NCBI GenBank assembly: GCA_030653405.1
Contig: JAURZO010000054.1
Coordinates: 1 to 5,775, forward strand
Direction: 5' to 3'
Origin: Zwartia sp.
GTDB lineage: Bacteria > Pseudomonadota > Gammaproteobacteria > Burkholderiales > Burkholderiaceae_B
DNA: 5,775 nucleotides
Positions within the stretch are counted from its first letter, which is position 1. Each line of letters starts with the position of its first letter. This document shows positions 1 to 5,155 of this stretch, piece by piece. The notes below the pieces were generated by a model. The model searched no databases. It saw only the letters and a program-made list of their open reading frames with translations, and was not told where the DNA came from. A program made the translations under genes and the position numbers.

Positions 1-2
1 GT

Positions 3-446
3 CATCCCCGCCCCGCTGAACTCAAGGTCAACGTCTGCTACGACAACGGTTTTCTGGCCGAGGCTGAAATATCCTATGCAGGTTTCCGGGCCCGCGAACG
101 TGCTGCGCTAGCGGGAGAAACTGTGCGCAAGCGTATCGGACACTTGCTGCCCTTGCGCGTGGACTTGATTGGCGCGATCAGTATTTTTGCTGATGATGCG
201 GGTGAGTTAATGGGTAAAGGCCTGCCTGAGTCCAGAGACGTGCGCTTACGCGTCGCAGGCGTGCACAAGGACCGAACCATCGCAGAAAAAATTCTGCGTG
301 AAGTGACCTCTCTATATTGCTGTGGCCCTGCTGGAGGCGGCGGCGTCAGAACATCCCTCAGACCCCGCTTGGATACCTTGTCTTGCACCATTCCACGCGA
401 ATCCGTCCCCTGCGGCTACCACTTTGTCGAGGAGCAACGCGCATGA
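3..446 (+). CDS. AtuA family (DUF1446) protein, C-terminal fragment
   Basis: This is the last 147 codons of an open frame that enters from the left edge, so the start lies outside the window. The translation matches what I know of the C-terminal part of AtuA/DUF1446 proteins: a CYDNGF segment near the edge, the run LRVDLIGAISIF (fragment residues 51-62), the RLRVAGVHKDR segment (81-91) and the near-terminal glycine-rich motif GPAGGGG (108-114) followed by a short tail. AtuA was named for the acyclic terpene (citronellol/geraniol) utilisation cluster of Pseudomonas; its biochemical activity is not established. Its stop codon overlaps the ATG of the next gene (ATGA at 443-446), so the two are probably translationally coupled. 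The adjacent Bug receptor supports a catabolic role, but the substrate is unknown. Family call is confident; the pathway is inferred. Confidence 0.85.
   Translation, partial: HPRPAELKVNVCYDNGFLAEAEISYAGFRARERAALAGETVRKRIGHLLPLRVDLIGAISIFADDAGELMGKGLPESRDVRLRVAGVHKDRTIAEKILREVTSLYCCGPAGGGGVRTSLRPRLDTLSCTIPRESVPCGYHFVEEQRA
430..434 (+). promoter_or_regulatory. Ribosome binding site of the AtuA-related gene
   Basis: AGGAG lies inside the end of the AtuA frame, eight bases before ATG 443. It fixes the start of the small AtuA-related gene and rules out the longer in-frame extension. Confidence 0.7.
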
Positions 447-844
447 ACGCAACAACGTCTCAGCTCAACGCTCAACCTACCGTTCAACTCCCCCTCTACC
501 AGCTAGCCCATGGGCGCGCCGGCGACAAGGGCAATACCTCCAATATCAGCGTGATCGCCTGGGATGAAGCTTGCTTTGAGTTGCTCGTCGCGCAAGCCAC
601 CGAGAGCCGGGTGGCGCAATGGTTTGGCTATCGTCACCCGACCCAAGTCACGCGCTATGTACTACCCAAACTACAAGCGATGAACTTTGTCCTCGAAGGT
701 ATTTTGGATGGAGGCGTCAATGATGCGCTCAACCTCGATACCCACGGCAAAGGCTTGTCTTTTTGGATGATGGACATGCCCATTGAGGTGCCGAAAACAC
801 TTGCCGAAAGATTGGGTATCAAGGAATACAGTCAAGCTATCTAA
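443..844 (+). CDS. AtuA-related small protein (AtuA C-terminal/ferredoxin-fold-like domain)
   Basis: This 133-residue protein starts at ATG 443, with AGGAG at 430-434 eight bases upstream. The frame is open further upstream, but only over the end of the preceding gene, so 443 is clearly the better start. After a polar leader of about 17 residues comes the signature LAHGRAGDKGNTSNISVIAW (residues 21-40), with an RxGDKG core at 25-30, and later NLDTHGKGLS (97-106). In many bacteria this domain is fused to the C-terminus of AtuA; here it is a separate, overlapping gene, as is common in Burkholderiales. The two proteins therefore probably act together, perhaps as a complex. No enzymatic activity can be assigned from the motifs. 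It is a cytoplasmic protein with no signal peptide or membrane segment. Confidence 0.85.
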   Translation: MNATTSQLNAQPTVQLPLYQLAHGRAGDKGNTSNISVIAWDEACFELLVAQATESRVAQWFGYRHPTQVTRYVLPKLQAMNFVLEGILDGGVNDALNLDTHGKGLSFWMMDMPIEVPKTLAERLGIKEYSQAI

Positions 845-904
845 ACATTTTTCTCATTTTTCACACTTTTCTTATTTTTATAGCTATTACCGATATCATT
901 TTTC
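845..904 (+). promoter_or_regulatory. T-tract spacer and probable promoter region of the Bug gene
   Basis: The gap between the AtuA-related gene and the Bug gene is a pyrimidine-biased stretch with T-runs at 848-852, 857-861, 867-870 and 875-879. Their centres are about 9 bases apart, and a further run lies at 899-903. Evenly spaced T-tracts of this kind tend to curve DNA and can act as upstream promoter elements. The best promoter I can place is TTCACA (860-865) with TATTAC (885-890) at a loose 19-base spacing, which is weak. There is no hairpin typical of an intrinsic terminator, so read-through from the AtuA pair is also possible. Confidence 0.3.
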
Positions 905-909
905 AGGAG
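905..909 (+). promoter_or_regulatory. Ribosome binding site of the Bug receptor gene
   Basis: AGGAG sits seven bases before ATG 917, an ideal arrangement that supports this start and the signal peptide that follows it. Confidence 0.75.
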
Positions 910-916
910 TCAGAAA

Positions 917-1894
917 ATGAAAACCAGACGTCTCGCTCTGATCGCCGGCCTGTCAGCACTTGCTTGCATGACAGCACCTTCAGCCTTTGCACAAGCCTAT
1001 CCAACTAAGCCCATCAAATTAGTTGTCCCCTTCCCTGCGGGCGGTGCCACGGATCTCGTCTCACGCGTAGTCGCGCAACAACTCGGCACCGAGCTTGGTC
1101 AAACCGTTGTAGTCGAGAACCGTGCGGGCGCCGCAGGAGTGATTGGCTCAGAAATGGTCGCACGCGCGGCTCCTGATGGCTACACCATCCTGATTGCGAC
1201 CTCGAGCACTCACACGATCGGGCCATTGCTCAATCCTAAAATGCCGTATTCGCCCACCAAGGATTTCACACCTATTATGTATCTGGCCTCGTCACCACAA
1301 GTCGTCGTGGTGCCGCTGTCCTCCCCCGCCAATACGATGCCTGAGCTGATCGATTACATCAAAAAGAATCCAGGCAAGCTGAACTTTGGCTCCGCGGGTA
1401 CGGGTGGTATTCCGCACTTGTCGGCCGAACGTTTCCTGGCCATGACCAACACCAAAATGACGCATGTGCCCTACAAAGGCACCGCCTTGGCCATGCCTGA
1501 TCTGATGGCAGGACGCCTGGACATGATGTTTGACTCCATCTCGGTTTCGCTCCCACATATCCGTGACGGTAAAGTGCGCGCGTTGGCAGTCACCTCACCT
1601 ACGCCTTCCTCTGTCGCGCCGAACATACCGGCGCTGTCAACGTTTGTGCCCGGTTACGAGTCTCTGACCTGGTTTGGCGTCTTTGGCCCGGCTGGCATGA
1701 AAGATCCTGTCTTAAGCAAATTGAATACTGCCCTGAATCAGTCGCTCAAAGACCCCAAGGTCCTGGCTCAGCTCGCCAAGCTCGGCTTTGATCCTGGTGG
1801 TGGTAGCTCCGCTGACTTCGCCAAGAAAATGGCCGAAGAGAGTGCAATATGGCAAAAAGTCATTACCGACGGAAACATCACCATTGAAAAGTGA
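917..1894 (+). CDS. Bug family (TctC-like) tripartite tricarboxylate transporter periplasmic solute receptor
   Basis: This 325-residue protein is full length for the Bug family. Residues 1-25 form a Sec signal peptide: a basic MKTRR start, a hydrophobic core, and cleavage probably after AFA, leaving a mature start of QAYPTKPIKL. The mature protein carries the family hallmarks: VVPFPAGGATD (36-46) in the first ligand loop, VVVENRAGAAG (64-74), AAPDGYT (84-90), GSAGTGG (158-164), THVPYKG (182-188) and the WFGVFGPAG segment (252-260). Bug proteins bind small carboxylates in the periplasm with a Venus-flytrap fold. They either feed a TctAB membrane pair or act as orphan receptors. No TctA or TctB gene is visible here, so it may be an orphan. 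Its position after the AtuA pair suggests a substrate of the same pathway, but residues do not tell me which acid is bound. Confidence 0.95.
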   Translation: MKTRRLALIAGLSALACMTAPSAFAQAYPTKPIKLVVPFPAGGATDLVSRVVAQQLGTELGQTVVVENRAGAAGVIGSEMVARAAPDGYTILIATSSTHTIGPLLNPKMPYSPTKDFTPIMYLASSPQVVVVPLSSPANTMPELIDYIKKNPGKLNFGSAGTGGIPHLSAERFLAMTNTKMTHVPYKGTALAMPDLMAGRLDMMFDSISVSLPHIRDGKVRALAVTSPTPSSVAPNIPALSTFVPGYESLTWFGVFGPAGMKDPVLSKLNTALNQSLKDPKVLAQLAKLGFDPGGGSSADFAKKMAEESAIWQKVITDGNITIEK

Positions 1895-1919
1895 TTTGAA
1901 TATCAAATCGGAAAACGAT

Positions 1920-2165
1920 GTGCAACGCGATGCTGCCCTCAAGCAAAATCGCGTGCACCCCAAAAAGCTTTTGCTGAGCAAGTGGACTGCTGTCAAGCCC
2001 ACGCACAAGGAAAAGCACTTTTGGGTGAATAAGGTGATCGAACCCGAACTGATCGGTCAACCTGTGATTGAGATTGAGCTAGAAGCCGCAATGACAGGCC
2101 GGATCATTCGCCTAGCCTGGCGCACGTTAAAAGACACAAGCCAATGGCGCCAAGGCTGGGTGTAA
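1920..2165 (+). CDS. TIGR02450 family (DUF2389) tryptophan-rich small protein
   Basis: The predicted protein has about 81 residues. The segment HPKKLLLSKWTAVKP (13-27), then KEKHF (30-34), and the ending LAWRTLKDTSQWRQGW (65-80) match my recollection of the conserved tryptophan-rich family TIGR02450, whose function is unknown. Tryptophans lie at 22, 35, 67, 76 and 80. The start is uncertain. The only in-frame ATG (1788) lies 107 bases inside the Bug gene and would add unrelated sequence. I chose GTG 1920, which has a GGA at 1910-1912 and gives a family-typical length. TTG 1896, just after the Bug stop, and GTG 1953, at the start of the conserved block, are alternatives. The gene begins within 26 bases of the Bug stop and probably shares its transcript. 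It is small, basic and soluble, with no signal peptide. Identity is confident; the start is not. Confidence 0.8.
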   Translation: MQRDAALKQNRVHPKKLLLSKWTAVKPTHKEKHFWVNKVIEPELIGQPVIEIELEAAMTGRIIRLAWRTLKDTSQWRQGWV

Positions 2166-2166
2166 A

Positions 2167-2760
2167 TTAGGTACGGACTCGGTTGAGTACCAACCGAATC
2201 GAAAAACTTACGACATAAAGAACAGCAAGAGTCCCAACAAGATCGCCGACAAACATCGGAATCACACCAGACCAAGCATCAGTCCTTAAGTCGGTCAGGT
2301 AAAAAAACAAATTGTGCGGAAACACATTAAAAACGGCTCCGGCCACCGCGAACACAAGAAGCTGCGAGCGTTGAAGGCCAGACAAATCGGTCGGTAGATT
2401 CAGCCAACGCGTACACAAATACACTGCAGCCAAAGGACCCAGCGCAGACAAGGTGGCCAGTATCACGCTGTTGATCAAGTCAATATCAGCAAAAACAGCG
2501 TTCGTCACCAAAGCGCCTAAAAACAAACCAAACGCTCCGGTCCAGCCCCCGACCATGACTGCAAGCATACGAATTGCTGCAGGCAAAAAAATCCAACTGA
2601 TAAATCCGGTGATGTGCACTTCAGAAAAAATCCAAAGATTGATCTGGAAGAGCAGCACCCAAATGAGCGCAACACCCACCACAAACGAAAACATCGCCCC
2701 TAAACTGAGGCGATGATTATGTAATGTTGGACTACTGTCACCTGGCGGTGTCAAAGACAT
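2167..2760 (-). CDS. Six-helix membrane protein resembling a MASE1-type sensor domain
   Basis: This 197-residue protein has roughly six hydrophobic segments: 20-43, 52-70, 75-92, 96-115, 133-152 and 166-190. Features that recall MASE1 membrane sensor domains are the FLPAAIRMLAVMVGGWTGAFGLFLGAL run (58-84), with a proline in helix 2 followed by a Gly-rich turn, and the late MFVGDLVGTLAVLY segment (169-182). MASE1 normally precedes a kinase or diguanylate cyclase domain; here nothing follows the last helix except a basic tail (RLVLNRVRT). The protein is therefore membrane-only, and its role as sensor or transporter is open. It starts four bases after the stop of the regulator gene, so the two form one operon. 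Its stop is one base from the stop of the convergent TIGR02450 gene. The family assignment is a pattern judgement only; a small transporter-like protein is an alternative. Confidence 0.7.
   Translation of the reverse strand: MSLTPPGDSSPTLHNHRLSLGAMFSFVVGVALIWVLLFQINLWIFSEVHITGFISWIFLPAAIRMLAVMVGGWTGAFGLFLGALVTNAVFADIDLINSVILATLSALGPLAAVYLCTRWLNLPTDLSGLQRSQLLVFAVAGAVFNVFPHNLFFYLTDLRTDAWSGVIPMFVGDLVGTLAVLYVVSFSIRLVLNRVRT
2179..2197. other. Short hairpin near the convergent gene ends
   Basis: A perfect seven-base stem, TCGGTTG with CAACCGA around a five-base loop, begins 14 bases after the TIGR02450 stop. It lies within the 3' end of the membrane-protein gene. No T-run follows on either strand, so it is not a classical intrinsic terminator. 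It could pause or stabilise the 3' end of the + strand transcript, or be chance within coding sequence. Confidence 0.25.
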
Positions 2761-2764
2761 TGGA

Positions 2765-3133
2765 TCAACCTGGTATGTGTGCCTTATCGATCGCCTGGCC
2801 TAGCGTCACGAAATACTGTTCCGCCAACGGGGTTGGCACAACGTATTTCACACGGCTATCAATCTTGTCTGTGTCCAGCTCAATCATGCCTTTTTTACGC
2901 AGGGTCTTTAGACGACGATGCGCTGTAGTGGCAGAGATTTCAGTCGATAAGCCCATGGCTTCGAGGACACTGACTTTTTTACCGTTATGCCAATTGACGC
3001 CTAACATTGCTAAAAGGCGTTCCTCGACGGGATCCATCGCTGGAAATGTAGGGATCTGCTTGATCGCATGAACCAAGTTCAAGAACCGCAGATACGTGAG
3101 AGAGTGTTTAGATTCAGTAACCATAAGTGACAT
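2765..3133 (-). CDS. Winged helix-turn-helix (MarR-like) transcriptional regulator
   Basis: This 122-residue protein is basic and cytoplasmic. Residues 33-105 look like a winged helix: DPVEERLLAML (34-44) as the first helix, then VSVLEAMGLS (54-63), a probable recognition helix SATTAHRRLKTLRKKGMIE (67-85), and a wing DTDKIDSRVKYVVPTP (87-102) leading into a final helix. The arrangement is that of MarR-like regulators, but the protein is short and lacks a clear ligand domain. The start at 3133 has AGG nine bases upstream; a second ATG (3124) lacks a ribosome site. It is the first gene of a two-gene operon with the membrane protein at 2167-2760 and probably controls that operon through the palindromic region upstream. 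No cysteine or metal-binding cluster is present that would suggest a signal. Confidence 0.8.
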   Translation of the reverse strand: MSLMVTESKHSLTYLRFLNLVHAIKQIPTFPAMDPVEERLLAMLGVNWHNGKKVSVLEAMGLSTEISATTAHRRLKTLRKKGMIELDTDKIDSRVKYVVPTPLAEQYFVTLGQAIDKAHIPG

Positions 3134-3163
3134 AATAACGCCTAATGTTGAATCGGGAAGTAT

Positions 3164-3193
3164 TTTCTAGACTAAATAGCTTATTTTTTACAA
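3164..3193 (-). promoter_or_regulatory. Candidate promoter of the regulator/membrane-protein operon
   Basis: On the - strand, TTGTAA (3188-3193) and TAGAAA (3164-3169) form -35 and -10 like boxes separated by 18 bases, each matching four of six consensus positions. They lie 31 to 60 bases upstream of the regulator ATG at 3133. The match is modest and the AT-richness of the region makes chance hits easy. Its placement between the arms of the palindromic repeats supports it. Confidence 0.35.
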
Positions 3194-3222
3194 AAAAACT
3201 AAAATAAATTTAGTTTTAGTCT
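3169..3222. promoter_or_regulatory. Nested palindrome of ACTAAA/TTTAGT hexamers, candidate operator
   Basis: An inner perfect inverted repeat has arms AAAACTAAA (3195-3203) and TTTAGTTTT (3209-3217) around a five-base spacer. An outer perfect pair is AGACTAAA (3169-3176) and TTTAGTCT (3215-3222). In all there are four ACTAAA hexamers: two on the + strand (3171, 3198) and two in tandem on the - strand (TTTAGTTTTAGT, 3209-3220). Further ACTAA cores occur at 3236-3240 and 3264-3268. The outer left arm touches the candidate -10 box and the inner palindrome abuts the -35 box. That geometry fits repression by a dimeric winged-helix protein, most simply the regulator encoded just downstream. Function is inferred. 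Confidence 0.45.
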
Positions 3223-3361
3223 GTTTTGTCAGTTATTAGTACTGAATTAGCAAGTTTAAACATACTAATTTTTGGCAAAAATAATACGTTTACGACAAAA
3301 CGGGTTTTGGAAAATCTAGCGAGGAACAATCACTTAGCGATTAATTGCCGACACAAATGGA
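3223..3361. other. AT-rich intergenic sequence without a recognisable gene
   Basis: Together with the operator region this forms the gap of nearly 270 bases between the regulator gene and tRNA-Arg. I see no open frame with a ribosome site. There is a weak five-base hairpin, CAAAA/TTTTG, at 3296-3309, and isolated ACTAA cores near 3236 and 3264. The AT bias is strong up to about 3300 and fades toward the tRNA. Confidence 0.5.
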
Positions 3362-3400
3362 CAGGGGCTTACAGAAATTAATCTATAAGCCCCTGATTTT
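3362..3400. terminator. Strong hairpin downstream of tRNA-Arg, probable terminator
   Basis: A perfect ten-base inverted repeat, CAGGGGCTTA (3362-3371) and TAAGCCCCTG (3386-3395), encloses a 14-base loop that can add AGA/TCT pairs. It begins only seven bases beyond the tRNA 3' end, where a terminator for the tRNA transcript is expected. The T-run (ATTTT, 3396-3400) is on the + strand side; on the - strand the stem is followed by a less T-rich sequence. It may therefore work in both directions or mainly help 3' processing of the tRNA. Confidence 0.6.
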
Positions 3401-3401
3401 A

Positions 3402-3478
3402 TGGTGCGCCCGGCAGGATTCGAACCCACGACCCCTTGGTTCGTAGCCAAGTACTCTATCCAACTGAGCTACGGGCGC
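3402..3478 (-). tRNA. tRNA-Arg (anticodon ACG)
   Basis: The - strand folds into a complete 77-base cloverleaf. The acceptor stem is GCGCCCG with CGGGCGC, the D arm is GCTC/GAGT, and the anticodon stem is CTTGG/CCAAG with loop CTACGAA. The T arm is GTGGG/CCTGC with loop TTCGAAT. The discriminator is A and the 3' CCA is encoded. The anticodon ACG (bases 3442-3444) identifies tRNA-Arg, which after A34-to-inosine editing by TadA reads CGU, CGC and CGA codons. It appears to be a single-gene transcription unit. The 3' end faces the AT-rich region. Confidence 0.97.
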
Positions 3479-3491
3479 TGCAAAGACAGAA

Positions 3492-3500
3492 ATTATATCA
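3492..3500 (-). promoter_or_regulatory. Extended -10 promoter of tRNA-Arg
   Basis: The - strand reads TGATATAAT, a perfect TATAAT box preceded by the TGn extension, ending 13 bases before the mature tRNA 5' end. No good -35 box is found at 16-18 bases spacing, which the TGn extension could offset. Transcription would begin roughly at 3485, leaving a very short leader for RNase P. Confidence 0.65.
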
Positions 3501-3608
3501 GCTTTTAGAAATCGTGGGGCGAGCTGAGTATGACCATGGACACAACGTCTGAATGCCTTGCATCTCTTGATCAGAAACCCTGCGGATCACTGAAAACTTT
3601 CGCAAACC

Positions 3609-3614
3609 TATAAT
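3609..3614 (+). promoter_or_regulatory. Candidate -10 box of the CoA-transferase gene
   Basis: A perfect TATAAT lies about 40 bases before the gene start, giving a plausible leader of about 33 bases. No convincing -35 box is found at the expected distance (around 3586-3591), and there is no TGn extension, so the call is tentative. Confidence 0.35.
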
Positions 3615-3653
3615 CAAAAAAATGCAGAAACAGACACCAGACGAAAAATCGTG

Positions 3654-5078
3654 ATGCAACACACCCAACACTCAGCCGCCGACACCGATCTTTGCCGTAC
3701 TCTCCTAGACACGATCTGGGCGGCCGCCCTAGGGACGCCTGAGGACACTCAATCCGTCGCCTTTATGAGCGAAGGCCAACTCCCCTCTTTTTTTGCTGTG
3801 ACCGACTTAGCGGCAGCCTCAATGGGGGCTGCGGGTCTGGCGCTTGCGTCACTCGTCCAGTCACTGGAGCAGGCAACGGGCAGTCACACCCAAGCGCCGA
3901 TGGCGGTAGAGGTGGATCGGCGTTTAGCCTCTTTCTGGTTTGCCTCAACGCTACGACCCGAAGGCTGGAAGCTGCCGCAGCACGCCGAAGTCGCGAGCGC
4001 AGACTATCTCGCAAAGGACGGTTGGCTGCGTCTTCACACCAATGCATCTCATCATAGAGATGCAGCGATTCGCGTGCTCAACTGCGCGGCTACCTCTGAA
4101 GCGATGGCCGCTGCGGTTTCCACTTGGTCGCGTGACAATTTGGTTGATCGAGTCATAGCCGAGGGAGGCTGTGCCGCCACCATGCTTTCACCAGAGCAGT
4201 GGCTGCTTCACCCTCAAGGACAAGCGGTACTCCAAGAACCGCTCATCCACTGGACGCTCGGTAGCCGATCCCAGAAACCATGTTGGTCTTTCGAACGTGC
4301 GCAACCGCTTAAGGGTCTAAAAATTTTGGACATGACTCGGGTTCTGGCAGGTCCTGCTGCCACCCGAATGCTGGCGGGTCTTGGTGCTCAGGTTCTAAGG
4401 CTGGATCCACCTATGTGGGACGAATCCAACGCTCCGGAAATGACACTCGGTAAAAAATGCGCAGAACTCGATTTGCGCGATAACGGGCAGCGTGCTCAAT
4501 GGATCCAGTTACTGAGTAAAGCAGATGTGTTGGTGCACGGCTACCGCAGCGACGCACTGGCAAGCCTGGGACTGGATGCCCAGGCACGTCAGGCGATCAA
4601 ACCAGGACTAATTGACGTCTCGCTGGATGCCTATGGTTTTAGTGGTCCTTGGCACAATCGTCGCGGCTTTGACAGTCTTGTACAGATGAGCATTGGGATC
4701 GCACACGCGGGACAGCAGTTTGCGCAAAGTGCCCGACCAATGCCCCTCCCCGTGCAAGCACTGGATCACGCAACGGGATATCTGCTGGCGACAGCGGTGC
4801 TGAGAGGCTTAGAACAGCGTATCAAAACAGGGCAAGGCTCGATTGCACGCGCTTCGCTGGCGCGCACTGGGGCTTTACTGATGACAACGATGGACGCGGA
4901 TGCCATTAATAAGCCCCTGTTGGCGCCTGAGTGCTCGGCCGACTGTGAAACAAAGATCGAAACGACAGTCTGGGGTCCTGCGCGAAGGATCGCCTGGCCT
5001 CTCACGGTCGCGGGCGTTGAAATGGACTGGACACTCGGCGCGGGCCCTTTAAAGCGGCATCCACCAAGTTGGTCGTAA
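3654..5078 (+). CDS. CaiB/BaiF (family III) CoA-transferase with extra N-terminal region
   Basis: This 474-residue protein starts at ATG 3654; GTG 3651 directly before it is an alternative, and neither has a strong ribosome site. Residues 219-410 carry the classical N-lobe of family III CoA-transferases in order: LKGLKILDMTRVLAGPAATRM, LAGLGAQVLRLDPP (240-253), LGKKCAELDLR (265-275), ADVLVHGYRSDALASLGL, VSLDAYGFSGPW and RRGFDSLVQM. LDHATGY (370-376) follows; its Asp371 fits the position of the catalytic aspartate that carries the acyl intermediate. Residues 1-205 are unusual for the family. The stretch GWLRLHTNASHHR (123-135) through HPQGQAV resembles the C-terminal part of ordinary CaiB proteins, placed here first. 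The protein ends GPLKRHPPSW, so it does not look truncated. It would move CoA between acyl groups in the cytoplasm; substrates are unknown. It is monocistronic, convergent with the ABC permease. Confidence 0.88.
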   Translation: MQHTQHSAADTDLCRTLLDTIWAAALGTPEDTQSVAFMSEGQLPSFFAVTDLAAASMGAAGLALASLVQSLEQATGSHTQAPMAVEVDRRLASFWFASTLRPEGWKLPQHAEVASADYLAKDGWLRLHTNASHHRDAAIRVLNCAATSEAMAAAVSTWSRDNLVDRVIAEGGCAATMLSPEQWLLHPQGQAVLQEPLIHWTLGSRSQKPCWSFERAQPLKGLKILDMTRVLAGPAATRMLAGLGAQVLRLDPPMWDESNAPEMTLGKKCAELDLRDNGQRAQWIQLLSKADVLVHGYRSDALASLGLDAQARQAIKPGLIDVSLDAYGFSGPWHNRRGFDSLVQMSIGIAHAGQQFAQSARPMPLPVQALDHATGYLLATAVLRGLEQRIKTGQGSIARASLARTGALLMTTMDADAINKPLLAPECSADCETKIETTVWGPARRIAWPLTVAGVEMDWTLGAGPLKRHPPSWS

Positions 5079-5086
5079 TCAGTCTT

Positions 5087-5129
5087 ACAGTGCACCAGTT
5101 CACAGCGCACCAGTCACAGCTCACCACCC
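5087..5129. repeat. Three tandem imperfect copies of a 14-15 base unit
   Basis: The units ACAGTGCACCAGTTC (5087-5101), ACAGCGCACCAGTC (5102-5115) and ACAGCTCACCACCC (5116-5129) follow each other directly, beginning nine bases after the CoA-transferase stop. A related TGACCAGTC occurs at 5135-5143. Its reverse-complement core ACTGGT (5158-5163) lets 5137-5142 pair with 5158-5163. There is no T-run and no clear terminator. It looks like local slippage duplication between convergent genes; function is unknown. Confidence 0.55.
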
Positions 5130-5155
5130 AGGCGTGACCAGTCATCTATCAACAG

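Noticed and set aside
74..391. 105-codon open frame on the - strand opposite the AtuA genes
   Set aside because: It lies entirely opposite a well-supported coding frame, and its product is low in recognisable motifs and rich in Arg and Ser, typical of a shadow frame.
317..442. Upstream extension of the AtuA-related protein to an ATG at 317
   Set aside because: It would overlap the AtuA coding end by 130 bases, has no ribosome site, and the extension is unlike the family; ATG 443 has AGGAG at good spacing.
1788..1919. ATG 1788 as the start of the TIGR02450 gene
   Set aside because: It would lie deep in the Bug coding region and add about 44 residues not expected for the family.
3296..3309. 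CAAAA/TTTTG hairpin as a terminator
   Set aside because: The stem is five weak A-T rich pairs with no following T-run and no gene that needs a terminator there.
3402..3478. tRNA-Arg as a phage or island attachment site
   Set aside because: No second copy of the tRNA 3' end and no integrase are in the window; kept only as a low-interest possibility.
3763..4047. 94-codon open frame on the - strand inside the CoA-transferase gene
   Set aside because: Arginine-rich shadow of a strongly supported coding frame, with no ribosome site or recognisable domain.
5087..5129. Tandem repeat as a CRISPR array
   Set aside because: The units are adjacent with no spacers, are only 14-15 bases long and imperfect.
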